This document shows, one piece after another, positions 44,271-53,984 of a stretch of 64,000 nt of DNA (positions within the stretch are counted from its first letter, which is position 1; each line of letters starts with the position of its first letter). The notes below the pieces were generated by a model. That model did not search any database. It was not told where the DNA came from and saw nothing but the letters and a program-made list of their open reading frames with translations. The stretch spans positions 390,135-454,134 of the forward strand of contig NZ_JAIVKU010000003.1 in assembly GCF_020524165.1 (NCBI RefSeq). Direction: 5' to 3'. A program made the position numbers and the translations under genes. This DNA is from Guptibacillus hwajinpoensis. Lineage in GTDB: Bacteria > Bacillota > Bacilli > Bacillales > Guptibacillaceae.

Positions 44271-45431
44271 ATGAATGTTAGTAGAGGTCAAAAGGTTCCG
44301 ATTACAAAAGGGAGAAGTGTATCGGACCTTATTGTAACGCTAGATTGGCAGCATAATGATCAAGAGATCGAAGTAGATGCAGCTGCGTTTCTCTTAAATG
44401 AAACAGGAAAATGTAGTGGGGATGAGAGTTTTTTGTTTTATGGTCAGCCGGTAAGTGTTGATCAAAGTGTGAAGCAAGTCATACAGGGGAATGATCGAAA
44501 TGAAACGCACATTTCCTTTAATAGGTTGTCTTCTGCTGTTAGGAAAATCGCATTTACATTAACGATTCACGAAGGGGAAGAAAGAGGGCAGAATTTTGGT
44601 CAAGTGTCTTCTTTGTCGCTTCGTATTACGGATAAATCGACTGGAGAGAATCTCGTTTCATTTACTTTTGGGAAAGAATTAACGAGAGAGACGGCAATTG
44701 TTGTAGGAGAGCTTTATATACATAATGGAGATTGGAAGTTTAGCGCGGTTGGGAGTGGTTTCTTTGGCGGGCTAGCAGCGCTTTGTGAGAATTTTGGTAT
44801 TGAGGTGGAAAGTAGCGAACAACAGGTAGAAAAGCCGGAAGTCACCCCAAACCCGCCCATACAGTCACCACAGGAAGCGGTAGTTCCTCTAACGGTTACG
44901 TTAAAGAAAAAAGAGGCAATCTCCATTAGGAAGTCAGAGAAAGTGGTCGCGACGCTTGAATGGAAAAGCAAGAAAGATTTAGACTTGTATTGCTTCTATG
45001 TTCTGAAAGATGGAACAGAAGGAAAAGTGTACTACCGGACGCCCGGCCATGCGCATAAAGAACCCTATATTACATTAGATGGGGATGCACAGGGAGCAGG
45101 AAAGGAAACGGTAGTTGTACATAAACCATCAGAGCTAAAGTACGTATTATTTTCTGCGTATAGTGCGGTATCAAATGGAATAGGGAGCTTTAAATCAATG
45201 AAGGCAAAAGCGGTAGTTGATAATCAAATGGGACAAAAAGTGACGTCTCCACTTTTTGAAAAGAATAACTTCGCCTATTGGGTTGCGATTGCGAAAATTG
45301 ATTTTACTGATCCTCGTGATATGAGTGTTAGTCATGTGGAGAAGTATTCGAAAAGTGGAACGGAGCGCTCACCACTTTTATATCAAGATGGGTCGTTTGA
45401 AATGAACGTTGGACCAATGGAGTTTAAATAG
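44271..45431 (+). CDS. TerD/TerA-like stress protein
   Basis: A 386-residue cytosolic protein. The N-terminal half (about 1-185) is a TerD-type domain (MNVSRGQKVPITKGRSVSDL, FLFYGQPVSVDQSV, WKFSAVGSGFFGG). A Pro-rich linker at about 190-212 leads to a second, TerA-like half (about 215-386) with EWKSKKDLDLYCFYVLKDGT. ATG 44271 follows GGGGAGG. It is monocistronic. Together with the TerD-VWA gene 24 kb away it indicates a dispersed tellurite/chemical-stress set without the terC membrane subunit nearby. Confidence 0.83.
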   Translation: MNVSRGQKVPITKGRSVSDLIVTLDWQHNDQEIEVDAAAFLLNETGKCSGDESFLFYGQPVSVDQSVKQVIQGNDRNETHISFNRLSSAVRKIAFTLTIHEGEERGQNFGQVSSLSLRITDKSTGENLVSFTFGKELTRETAIVVGELYIHNGDWKFSAVGSGFFGGLAALCENFGIEVESSEQQVEKPEVTPNPPIQSPQEAVVPLTVTLKKKEAISIRKSEKVVATLEWKSKKDLDLYCFYVLKDGTEGKVYYRTPGHAHKEPYITLDGDAQGAGKETVVVHKPSELKYVLFSAYSAVSNGIGSFKSMKAKAVVDNQMGQKVTSPLFEKNNFAYWVAIAKIDFTDPRDMSVSHVEKYSKSGTERSPLLYQDGSFEMNVGPMEFK

Positions 45432-45443
45432 AAGATTATAAAC

Positions 45444-45479
45444 GAAAACACCTCATCTCCACTAGATGAGGTGTTTTCG
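45444..45479. terminator. Bidirectional terminator
   Basis: CGAAAACACCTCATCT (45444-45459) pairs perfectly with AGATGAGGTGTTTTCG (45464-45479). It sits between the TerD/TerA-like gene and the convergent EamA gene. Confidence 0.85.
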
Positions 45480-46388
45480 TTATTGTTGTTCAATTACTTT
45501 TCTGCGAGTGATGCTTAGGTTTTCGCTAAAAAGAGTTGGTAGTGTCATTCCAATAATAATGATGACAATTCCTGCTACTTGCAGGATAGATACAGTTTCA
45601 CTTAATAAAATGACGGAAACCATGACAGCGATGGGAAGCTCAATGGCACTAAGGATGGAGGATTTACCTAAGCCAACCTTTGGGATCGCGATTGAAAATA
45701 AGAAAACAGGTATGATCATCCCAAATAAGCCTAATGCAATTCCGTATAACCATAATCCTTCTAGAAAGAGTGTCCCATTCCAGATGATTTCTGGAGATTG
45801 AAAAACTGCTGACACCAGGAATGCGAAAAACGACACGATCACTAATCGGTTTGACGTATTCATTTTGGCATTCGCTTTTCCATTAAAGTATAGGAAAAGT
45901 GAGTAACAAAGTGCCGCTCCAAGTCCCCATAACCATCCTTGAAATGGAATGTTGGATAAATCAGCATCAATAAGCCCTGCAGCAGGAATCGTTCCACCGA
46001 TTAGAATAACAAGAGATAGTATTTCCATCCTTGTAGGTAATTGACGCTTCGTGATACTTGAGATTAGCATGCCGATCCATGTGAATTGAAAGAGCAACAC
46101 TACAGCAAGAGATGCGGGTAAATAATTGAGCGATTGTCCATAGAGGATATTCGTTAAGCCCGTAAAGACCCCCGCTAATATAAGGATCTTCATCCCACTG
46201 AAATTTAGTTTCTGACGATTTGTTATTAAAAAGATGAGCACCGCGATAACAAAGCCGATAAAAAATTGGCTCGTAACGGCTTCAGATGCAGTAAAGCCAC
46301 TGCCCATTGCTAATTTAATAATAGTTGAAACAACCCCATAACTGCTCGCTCCAATAATGACAAGCAGGGGATATAAATACATTTTCAT
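45480..46388 (-). CDS. EamA (DMT) family transporter
   Basis: A 302-residue transporter with ten predicted helices in two EamA repeats (ASSYGVVSTIIKLAMGSGFT in the first; ALCYSLFLYFNGKA opening the second). I start at ATG 46388 behind TGGAGG; the longer frame to 46472 has no ribosome site. Members export amino acids, nucleosides or metabolites, and the substrate here is unknown. Confidence 0.88.
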   Translation of the reverse strand: MKMYLYPLLVIIGASSYGVVSTIIKLAMGSGFTASEAVTSQFFIGFVIAVLIFLITNRQKLNFSGMKILILAGVFTGLTNILYGQSLNYLPASLAVVLLFQFTWIGMLISSITKRQLPTRMEILSLVILIGGTIPAAGLIDADLSNIPFQGWLWGLGAALCYSLFLYFNGKANAKMNTSNRLVIVSFFAFLVSAVFQSPEIIWNGTLFLEGLWLYGIALGLFGMIIPVFLFSIAIPKVGLGKSSILSAIELPIAVMVSVILLSETVSILQVAGIVIIIIGMTLPTLFSENLSITRRKVIEQQ

Positions 46389-46807
46389 TGAACGTTTGCC
46401 TCCAGTTAACTCTAGTTGCATTGCATGATGTAATCTATGAAAGCGCTTTTGATTTGAAAAACACAAAATCAAATATAACGTATATGCGTTACTTAAAGCA
46501 AGTATGAAGTGCCTGTCACTACCCGAATAATGTTTTATTTTGTCGAATAGAAACTCTTTTTTTCTTCAGTCTGTGACATCCCTCACATTTCTCCTTCTTT
46601 CTGATTCAACTGTCGAAATTCGCACACAGGACAGACAAAAACCGTTCAAATTCATTCCGTCCCTCCTTTTAACGTCTGAGGTAATCTAAGGAAGAAGCGG
46701 AAAGCGACTTTTGTCATAGGAGTAATGATCTAAACCGTGATGGTTCACACACTCCTTTTATTGTGCACGTGTGAACAATCACTTGAAAGAATGAAGGGGG
46801 ATCTGGT
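46389..46807. promoter_or_regulatory. Regulatory region upstream of cydABDC with Fnr-like and Rex-like boxes
   Basis: TGTGACATCCCTCACA (46572-46587) is a perfect TGTGA-N6-TCACA palindrome of the Crp/Fnr type. TTGTGCACGTGTGAACAA (46761-46778) matches the Rex operator TTGTGAANNNNTTCACAA except at a few inner bases and lies 29 bases before the cydA start. Control by oxygen (Fnr-like) and by NADH/NAD ratio (Rex) is inferred. No clear promoter hexamers were assigned. Confidence 0.6.
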
Positions 46808-48202
46808 ATGAGTGAATTATTTTTAGCAAGACTACAATTCGGATCAACAACGATTTTTCACTTCTTGTTTGTTCCGTTGTCTATTGGGCTTGTCTTTCTC
46901 GTAGCGGTCATGGAGACGCTTTATGTTGTGAAAGGAGAAGACGTGTATAAACGCATGGCGAAGTTCTGGGGCCATTTGTTTCTCATTAACTTTGCTGTAG
47001 GGGTTGTAACAGGGATTATCCAGGAATTTCAATTTGGGATGAACTGGTCTGAGTATTCTCGTTTTGTAGGGGACGTGTTTGGAGCACCGCTTGCGATTGA
47101 AGCGTTGCTTGCATTTTTTATGGAATCAACATTTATTGGTCTCTGGATATTTGGATGGGATCGATTATCCAAAAAACTTCATCTGTTGTGTATTTGGCTC
47201 GTTTCGCTTGGTACTTTAATGTCAGCGTTGTGGATTCTTGCAGCGAATTCATTTATGCAGGAACCAGTAGGATTTGTTGTTCGGAACGGACGAGCAGAGA
47301 TGAATGATTTCTTCGCTCTTCTTACAAATCCACAGCTATTCGTCGAGTTCCCTCACGTTATCTTTGGGGCGCTCGCTACAGGTGCTTTTTTTATCGGGGG
47401 TGTTAGCGCCTACAAAATTCTTCGTAAACAGGAAGTAGCGTTTTTTAAAAAGTCGTTTAATATTGCGATGATCGTTGCTTTTATTTCTGGAATGGGCGTG
47501 GCGTTTAGTGGTCATGCACAGGCAAAGCATTTGATGGAATCTCAGCCTATGAAGATGGCGGCTAGTGAAGCGTTATGGGATGACAGTGGCGATCCAGCAG
47601 CCTGGACGGCATTCGCATTGGTTGACTCAAAAAACCAAGAAAACTCTTTTGAAATTAACATCCCATATGCACTTAGTTACCTTGCTTATGAAGAATTCAG
47701 TGGTGAAGTACCAGGCATGAAGACCTTGCAGAAAGAGTATGAAGAAAAGTACGGAGAGGGGAATTATATTCCTCCAGTAAAAACGACTTTCTGGAGTTTC
47801 CGTGTCATGGTAGGCGCTGGGATGCTGATGATATTCACTTCATTTCTCGGACTTTTACTAAATTTCTACAAAAAGCTTGAGAGTAGTGATTTTTATCTTA
47901 AAGGAATGGTATGGCTCATATCGTTTCCTTTTATAGCGAATTCAGCCGGATGGATTATGACGGAAATCGGAAGGCAACCGTGGACGGTATTTGGATTAAT
48001 GACAACTTCGGCATCGGTATCTCCAAACGTATCAAAGGCGTCATTATTGTTCTCTTTCCTATCGTTTACAACGATTTATACAATTCTGGCTATTTTACTC
48101 GTTTACTTATTCGTTCGTGAAATTAAAAAGGGATCAGAACATACCGCTCATGAGGACAAAGAAGTGGCAGTTGATCCGTTTGATCAGGGGGCCTATTTAT
48201 GA
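46808..48202 (+). CDS. cydA: Cytochrome bd ubiquinol/menaquinol oxidase subunit I
   Basis: The catalytic subunit of the high-affinity terminal oxidase, 464 residues with about nine helices. Expected haem ligands are present: His18 in TIFHFLFVPLSIG, the His in EFPHVIFGALATGAFF and the Met in WVMTEIGRQPW-like GWIMTEIGRQPW. The Q-loop is short, as in Bacillus. ATG 46808 follows AAGGGGGATCT. The stop overlaps cydB by four bases. Probably induced at low oxygen by the boxes upstream. Confidence 0.96.
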   Translation: MSELFLARLQFGSTTIFHFLFVPLSIGLVFLVAVMETLYVVKGEDVYKRMAKFWGHLFLINFAVGVVTGIIQEFQFGMNWSEYSRFVGDVFGAPLAIEALLAFFMESTFIGLWIFGWDRLSKKLHLLCIWLVSLGTLMSALWILAANSFMQEPVGFVVRNGRAEMNDFFALLTNPQLFVEFPHVIFGALATGAFFIGGVSAYKILRKQEVAFFKKSFNIAMIVAFISGMGVAFSGHAQAKHLMESQPMKMAASEALWDDSGDPAAWTAFALVDSKNQENSFEINIPYALSYLAYEEFSGEVPGMKTLQKEYEEKYGEGNYIPPVKTTFWSFRVMVGAGMLMIFTSFLGLLLNFYKKLESSDFYLKGMVWLISFPFIANSAGWIMTEIGRQPWTVFGLMTTSASVSPNVSKASLLFSFLSFTTIYTILAILLVYLFVREIKKGSEHTAHEDKEVAVDPFDQGAYL

Positions 48203-49212
48203 TTGCACTTAATGAACTGTGGTTTATTCTCGTAGCTGTGTTGTTTGTTGGCTTCTTCTTTCTTGAAGGGTTTGATTTCGGTGTAGGAATGGCCAGTCGC
48301 TTTCTTGGTAGGAATGAGTTAGAGCGTCGGATAATGGTAAATACAATCGGCCCCTTCTGGGATGCGAATGAAGTGTGGTTATTAACGGGCGGCGGTGCGA
48401 TCTTTGCGGCCTTTCCACACTGGTATGCGACGATGTTCAGCGGTTATTATATCCCGTTCGTTTTTGTCCTTCTCGCACTTATTGGTCGTGGGGTAGCTTT
48501 TGAATTCCGAGGAAAGGTTGATACACCTAAGTGGATCCGATCCTGGGACTGGGTTGTTTTCATTGGAAGTATCATGCCTCCATTTTTATTCGGGGTTCTC
48601 TTTACAAGTATCTTAAGAGGAATGCCCATTGATGGACAAATGAATATCCATGCCGGGTTTAGTGATTATGTGAATGGATACACGGTGCTCGGTGGAATTA
48701 CAGTGACAATGCTCTGTTTCTTACATGGACTCGTGTTTCTTACACTTAAAACAGTAGGAGAGCTTCAGAAGCGTGCGCGAGAATTAGCAAGCCAAGTGAT
48801 CTATGGAGTTCTGGTTTCATTAGTTGCTTTTGTTGGACTCTCGTATGTTGAAACGGATATATTCAGTAATCGTGGGCTTGTGAGTCTTACATTTATTTTA
48901 TTGATTGTACTAAGCTATGTTTTCGCGATTGTCTTTTTAAAACACCATCGCGATGGATGGGCGTTTGGTATGACTGGAGCGGGAATTGCCTTAACGGTTT
49001 CTACTATATTTACTGCATTATTTCCACGCGTAATGATTAGCTCGATCGACGCAGCTTACAATTTAACTGTGTATAACGCTTCTTCAGGAAACTATTCATT
49101 AAAAGTGATGACGATCGTAGCACTTACGCTTCTGCCCTTCGTCCTTGGTTATCAAATTTGGAGCTACTATGTTTTTAGGAAACGAGTAGATGGTAAGGAT
49201 ATGATTTACTAA
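48199..49212 (+). CDS. cydB: Cytochrome bd oxidase subunit II
   Basis: The structural partner of CydA, 337 residues and about eight helices. It has the family signature FFLEGFDFGVGMASRFLGRNE and GPFWDANEVWLLTGGGAIFAAFP near the N-terminus. It starts inside the cydA stop (ATGA overlap) and its last base is the first base of the next ATG, so the four cyd genes are translationally coupled. Confidence 0.96.
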   Translation: MIALNELWFILVAVLFVGFFFLEGFDFGVGMASRFLGRNELERRIMVNTIGPFWDANEVWLLTGGGAIFAAFPHWYATMFSGYYIPFVFVLLALIGRGVAFEFRGKVDTPKWIRSWDWVVFIGSIMPPFLFGVLFTSILRGMPIDGQMNIHAGFSDYVNGYTVLGGITVTMLCFLHGLVFLTLKTVGELQKRARELASQVIYGVLVSLVAFVGLSYVETDIFSNRGLVSLTFILLIVLSYVFAIVFLKHHRDGWAFGMTGAGIALTVSTIFTALFPRVMISSIDAAYNLTVYNASSGNYSLKVMTIVALTLLPFVLGYQIWSYYVFRKRVDGKDMIY

Positions 49213-50930
49213 TGGGAAAAATTCTTTTTCTATTACCAAATGTTAAAAAAGTTCTGTTGTTCCTAATGCTTTTCACAGTTTTACAAGGGGTTGCGACGAT
49301 CATGCAGGCAAAGTGGCTCGCTGAAGTGGTAACGAGACTTTTTGAGGGAGAGCAGATCAAGCAACTTTCATTCATTATTTCGATTTTCCTGACTGCCTTT
49401 ATAACGAGGCACCTCATTAAACTTGTCCTATCGAAAACGATCGATCACTATGCTGCTCAAGTCGCTTCTTCCTTGAAAAAAGACGCTCTTGAGAAATGTT
49501 TTGCATTAGGACCACGTTATGCAGGAAAGTTTGGGACTGGTAATCTCGTGACGCTATTCATTGATGGAGCGAAACAATTCCGCTTGTATGTGGCGTTATT
49601 TCTTCCTAAATTAGCAGGAATGCTTGTTGTTCCCCCGCTTGTACTGATCTATATTTGGACGTTAGATAGAACGTCAGCAATTATTTTATTACTGACACTA
49701 CCAATTTTAATCGGCTTCCTTGCTTTACTTGGTCTTGCTGCAAAAAAGAAGGCAGACAAGCAGTGGAGCACGCATCGCATATTATCCAATCATTTTGTTG
49801 ATTCACTTCGTGGTCTTGAAACGTTGAAGTACCTTGGCTTAAGTCGGAAACATGCTAGAAGTATTAAGGAAGTGAGTGAAAAGTATCGGAAATCGACAAT
49901 GGGTACGTTACGAGTAGCTTTCCTTTCTTCCTTTGCTCTCGATTTTTTTACAATGTTAGGAATAGCTACAGTCGCTGTTTTTCTTGGATTGCGTCTTGTT
50001 GAAGGTGAAATCACCCTTATGCCAGCCCTTACAATTCTAATTCTTGCTCCGGAAATTTTCCTTCCAGTTCGTGAGTTAGGGAACGACTACCACGCTACAT
50101 TAAATGGACAAGAAGCAGGAAGAAAGCTACTTGAAATGATTCATACTCCAGATTTTCAACAGGAAAAAGCAATTGTTCCGCAGTGGTCTGCTCAAGATAA
50201 GTTAGCGTTTCATTACCTAACAGTTAACCATGAAGGGCAAGAAAAAAACTCGTTGCATCGCGTTTCCTTTTCGGTGAAAGGAAAGAAAAAGATTGGAATC
50301 GTTGGCGAAAGTGGCTCTGGTAAGACGACCTTAATTGATGTTTTGGGAGGATTTCTTGAAGGAGATGAAGGAAGCATTGAAATAAATGGAGAGGTGATGA
50401 CTCATTTAAAGAAAACGGAATGGCAGAAGCAGTTATACTATATGCCGCAACACCCTCATCTCTTTCATGATACGCTAGCGAACAATATTCGTTTCTATCA
50501 GCCCGATGCTTCTATGGAAGCAGTTGAACGGGCAGTAGAAGCAGCTGGGTTAAAAGAGGTTGTTGCTCTTCTTCCTAATGGGTTAAATGAGAAAATCGGA
50601 GAGGGGGGAAGAGAGTTAAGCGGAGGGCAAGCAAAGCGGGTTGCCCTGGCGCGTGCTTTTCTAGAAGAGCGTTCCATCCTCCTTCTTGATGAACCAACAG
50701 CGCAGCTCGATGTGGAAACAGAATATGAGATTAAGAAAAAGATACTTCCTTTATTTAAGGATAAACTAGTTTTTATGGCCACCCACAGGTTGCATTGGAT
50801 GATGGAAATGGATTTCATTCTTATGCTTGAAAAAGGTGAAATAGTTGAAAGTGGTACGCACCAAGAGTTAATGGCACGAAGAGGAAGCTATTATCATATG
50901 GTGTGTTTGCAGATGGAGGGTGTCTCATGA
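49212..50930 (+). CDS. cydD: Thiol reductant ABC exporter subunit CydD-type (CydC in B. subtilis naming)
   Basis: One half of the heterodimeric exporter of glutathione/cysteine-type thiols needed for cytochrome bd assembly. It has 572 residues: a six-helix membrane domain, then an ATPase with Walker A GESGSGKTTL (near 365), signature ELSGGQAKRVALARAF and Walker B ILLLDEPTAQLD. The N-terminus (MQAKWLAEVVTRLFEG) is the CydD type. The start at 49212 overlaps the last base of cydB. Confidence 0.92.
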   Translation: MGKILFLLPNVKKVLLFLMLFTVLQGVATIMQAKWLAEVVTRLFEGEQIKQLSFIISIFLTAFITRHLIKLVLSKTIDHYAAQVASSLKKDALEKCFALGPRYAGKFGTGNLVTLFIDGAKQFRLYVALFLPKLAGMLVVPPLVLIYIWTLDRTSAIILLLTLPILIGFLALLGLAAKKKADKQWSTHRILSNHFVDSLRGLETLKYLGLSRKHARSIKEVSEKYRKSTMGTLRVAFLSSFALDFFTMLGIATVAVFLGLRLVEGEITLMPALTILILAPEIFLPVRELGNDYHATLNGQEAGRKLLEMIHTPDFQQEKAIVPQWSAQDKLAFHYLTVNHEGQEKNSLHRVSFSVKGKKKIGIVGESGSGKTTLIDVLGGFLEGDEGSIEINGEVMTHLKKTEWQKQLYYMPQHPHLFHDTLANNIRFYQPDASMEAVERAVEAAGLKEVVALLPNGLNEKIGEGGRELSGGQAKRVALARAFLEERSILLLDEPTAQLDVETEYEIKKKILPLFKDKLVFMATHRLHWMMEMDFILMLEKGEIVESGTHQELMARRGSYYHMVCLQMEGVS

Positions 50931-52681
50931 TGGAGAAGGAAGGATGGATCGTTCCATATTTAAAAGAAAATGCAAAACTTTTCACGATTGTCGTCATTCT
51001 TGGCTTATTGACCGCCTTTTCAGCAGCCTTTCTTATGTTTACATCGGGGTTTCTTATTTCTAAAGCTGCCACTAGGCCGGAAAATCTTCTCTTAATCTAT
51101 GTACCTATTGTTGCAGTCAGGACATTTGGTATTTTACGTGCTGTGTCAAGGTATAGTGAGAAGTTACTAAGTCACCATGTTATCTTAAAGATCCTTTCCG
51201 AGATGCGTTCACGACTATATAGAACGATTGAGCCGAGAATTCTAAAGGAAGGAGCCGGGATGAAGACCGGTAATCTTCTTGGTGTGATGGCGGAGGATAT
51301 TGAATACTTGCAGGATGTTTATGTTAAAACGGTTTTCCCTTCCATTATTGGTGTTCTTTTATATGCGGGTGCGATCGGAATGCTTGGTTCGTTTTCATGG
51401 CCATTTGCAGGAATAATGGCACTCTATGGATTTGTTCTTGTGATTCTTTTCCCTATAATATCTTTATTGATGACACGTCAAACCATCACGAAGCTTAAAA
51501 GTCGGCGAAGCTCTCAATATAGTTCACTAACAGACGGAATCGTTGGAATGGGTGATTGGGTTTTTAGCGGTCAACAGAAAACGTTTCTTCAACGCTTTGA
51601 AGCGGAGGATTTGGTCATTTGTAAAGAAGAGCATCGCCGCTCTACTTTTGTTTCGTATCGAAACTTCATGGCGCAATGTGTGGTAGGAGTGATTGTCTGT
51701 GCCATGCTTATTTGGACAGGGAATCAGAGTATGGAAGGAGATGTGGCGCGGACGTTAATTGCAGCATTCGTATTGATTGTTTTTCCATTAACGGAGGCTT
51801 TTCTGCCACTTTCTGATGCGATAAGTGAACTTCCCGGATATGAAGATTCAATCAATCGATTAAACGAGTTGTCCGTAGCGCCACCTTCGACTATAAATGA
51901 TGACGAAGAGAATAGTGGCTGGAGTAAAAGTGGTATTAGCTGTATTCAGGTTGGTTATCAATCTAAAGATGGACAGCAAATTCTACATGGAATTAACCTT
52001 GACCTACCTCAGGGAACGAAGCTCGCTATTCTTGGGCCAAGTGGATCTGGAAAAACGACTCTACTAAAGATTTTTCAAGGAATATATTCCCCTTCAGAAG
52101 GTAGTTTAACAAGAAATGGGATAGAGCATGTAGGGAAAGAAACGCAAAGTCCTTCAGTGAGTGTACTAAACCAACAGCCTTACCTTTTTGATACCTCGGT
52201 GTTAAATAATATTCGACTTGGCAAACCATCTGCGACAGATGAAGAAGTGTATGAGGCTGCAAAAACCGTTCATCTTCATGATTTTATTCTTTCATTGCCT
52301 GAAGGTTACCAAACTTCTATGCAAGAAGCCGGAATGAGGTTCTCTGGGGGAGAGCGTCAGCGTGTTGCCTTAGCTCGTCTTCTATTACAAGACACTTCCA
52401 TTGTTTTGTTAGATGAACCTACAGTCGGTCTTGATCCAGAGACAGAACAAGCCTTGGTCTCCACAATCTTTCAAGTTCTAGAGAAGAAAACGATTGTATG
52501 GGCAACACATCATCTTGTAGGGATGAAGAGAATGGATCACATTGTGTTTATGGATGAAGGTAGAATTGCTATGGAAGGAAAGCATGAGGAACTGCTCAAG
52601 ACGAGTGATCGTTACAGAAAACTTTATGAACTAGATGTGCCTTTTCAATTAAAAAAAGAAAGTGTGAGTAGAATAGGATAA
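50927..52681 (+). CDS. cydC: Thiol reductant ABC exporter subunit CydC-type (CydD in B. subtilis naming)
   Basis: The second half of the exporter. I start at ATG 50927 (GGAGGG 6 bases upstream; ATG 50930 is the next codon), overlapping the cydD stop; a longer frame to 50903 is unlikely. About 584 residues: a membrane domain with LTAFSAAFLMFTSGFLISKAA, typical of CydC, then an ATPase with GPSGSGKTTLLK, RFSGGERQRVALARLL and IVLLDEPTVGLD. It closes the cyd operon. No clear terminator was found after it. Confidence 0.92.
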   Translation: MMEKEGWIVPYLKENAKLFTIVVILGLLTAFSAAFLMFTSGFLISKAATRPENLLLIYVPIVAVRTFGILRAVSRYSEKLLSHHVILKILSEMRSRLYRTIEPRILKEGAGMKTGNLLGVMAEDIEYLQDVYVKTVFPSIIGVLLYAGAIGMLGSFSWPFAGIMALYGFVLVILFPIISLLMTRQTITKLKSRRSSQYSSLTDGIVGMGDWVFSGQQKTFLQRFEAEDLVICKEEHRRSTFVSYRNFMAQCVVGVIVCAMLIWTGNQSMEGDVARTLIAAFVLIVFPLTEAFLPLSDAISELPGYEDSINRLNELSVAPPSTINDDEENSGWSKSGISCIQVGYQSKDGQQILHGINLDLPQGTKLAILGPSGSGKTTLLKIFQGIYSPSEGSLTRNGIEHVGKETQSPSVSVLNQQPYLFDTSVLNNIRLGKPSATDEEVYEAAKTVHLHDFILSLPEGYQTSMQEAGMRFSGGERQRVALARLLLQDTSIVLLDEPTVGLDPETEQALVSTIFQVLEKKTIVWATHHLVGMKRMDHIVFMDEGRIAMEGKHEELLKTSDRYRKLYELDVPFQLKKESVSRIG

Positions 52682-52993
52682 AAGACCTAAATAGAGTATT
52701 TTGTTCGTTTCTTTGAAAAGGTTTCGTTTAATTTCGTTCTTTTTGAAGAACCGAAAATACGGGTTTTTACTAGTTTATTGACATAATTGTAATAAAACCC
52801 TGACGTAAATAGGCATATAGTACTATATTGTGCAAAGTTTATAAAAACCGTATTAATCTGTCATATTTATGTAACCGACTTGTTATTGGACTTAAATCGC
52901 TGTGTTATATTTGCCTGTTATCATGTGGAACATGGGTGATTGAGAGATAAACAAACCAACACCAATATTAAAACTCTCAGGAGGAATGTATAC
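52682..52993 (+). promoter_or_regulatory. Upstream region of the 3D-domain gene with WalR-like box
   Basis: TGTCATATTTATGTAAC (52859-52875) fits the WalR/YycF box TGTWAH-N5-TGTWAH at 11 of 12 fixed positions, the C at 52862 being the mismatch. A TATATT hexamer at 52906-52911 may be the -10, with a weak -35 (TTATTG) 17 bases before. Control of a wall-active protein by the essential WalRK system is the known pattern in Bacillus. Confidence 0.6.
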
Positions 52994-53932
52994 ATGGTAG
53001 CTCGTAAAAACATTGTAAGAAACGTGGTTACATCCACAGCACTAGCTGGAATGATGTTTGCTAGTCCGGTAGTTTCAGAGGCGGCACTAGGAGATCAAAC
53101 ACTTTCTTATGGTGAAAAACACGGCGACGTTGTCGAGTTACAGGATGTACTGTCTGCCAAAGGGTATTTCAACTATGATGAATCTACAGGATACTACGGA
53201 TCAATTACTGAAGGTGCTGTAAAGCAATTCCAAAAAGAACATGGTCTTGCTGTTGACGGTATCGCAGGTCCAAATACATTTTCAGCAATGCAAAGCGTAA
53301 ATAATGGACAAGCTATGCGTACGCTAGTTCAAGGTGATCGCGGTCATCAAGTACAAGCGCTACAAGAAGAGCTTGGTGGTTATTATAACTATACAGTAGA
53401 CGGAATCTATGGTCCGATCACTGAACAAGCCGTTCGTGCGTTCCAAGCTGATAACGGTCTATCAGTAGATGGGATTGCCGGTAAAAACACTTGGTCTGTA
53501 CTAAACGGTGGTAGTGCACCTGCTCCTAAAGCACCAGCAAAGAAAGAAGCTACTAATAAGGAAGCAGTTCAAACATCTACTACTTCTAATTCCACGCCTG
53601 CTAAAGAATCAAACACTGAAAGTAAGTCTTCACAGGCAAGTGGACAAGAAATTCAAATGGAAGCAACAGCTTACACTGCATTCTGTACAGGATGCTCTGG
53701 TGTAACAGCTACTGGTATTGATTTGAGAGCTAATCCAAATCAAAAAGTAATCGCTGTTGACCCTGATGTAATTCCACTAGGTTCGAAAGTATATGTAGAA
53801 GGTTACGGAGAAGCAGTTGCTGGTGATACTGGCGGTGCAATCCAGGGTAACCGAGTTGATTTATTCATGGCTGACCAACAAGATGCATTAGATTTTGGTC
53901 GCAAGACAGTTACTGTAACAGTTCTTAACTAA
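52994..53932 (+). CDS. Secreted cell-wall protein: two peptidoglycan-binding domains plus 3D (YocH-like) domain
   Basis: A secreted wall-associated protein of 312 residues, probably a peptidoglycan hydrolase or transglycosylase-like enzyme. ATG 52994 lies 9 bases after AGGAGG; the frame back to 52940 is rejected. The signal peptide ends near SEA (residue 30). Two PG_binding_1 repeats lie at about 35-105 and 110-175 (VEGLAVDGIAGPNTFSAM-like and LSVDGIAGKNTWSVL), then a Ser/Thr/Ala/Lys-rich linker and the 3D domain from about 215 (MEATAYTAFCTGCSG..IAVDPDVIPLGSKVYVEGYGEAVAGDTGGAI), whose three Asp residues are intact. Confidence 0.9.
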   Translation: MVARKNIVRNVVTSTALAGMMFASPVVSEAALGDQTLSYGEKHGDVVELQDVLSAKGYFNYDESTGYYGSITEGAVKQFQKEHGLAVDGIAGPNTFSAMQSVNNGQAMRTLVQGDRGHQVQALQEELGGYYNYTVDGIYGPITEQAVRAFQADNGLSVDGIAGKNTWSVLNGGSAPAPKAPAKKEATNKEAVQTSTTSNSTPAKESNTESKSSQASGQEIQMEATAYTAFCTGCSGVTATGIDLRANPNQKVIAVDPDVIPLGSKVYVEGYGEAVAGDTGGAIQGNRVDLFMADQQDALDFGRKTVTVTVLN

Positions 53933-53952
53933 TGAAATGAAATAGAAGATCG

Positions 53953-53984
53953 CTGCCTGATGACATCATCAGGCAGTTTTTTTG
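53953..53984 (+). terminator. Terminator after 3D-domain gene
   Basis: CTGCCTGATGA (53953-53963) pairs with TCATCAGGCAG (53966-53976) and is followed by eight T residues. Confidence 0.9.
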
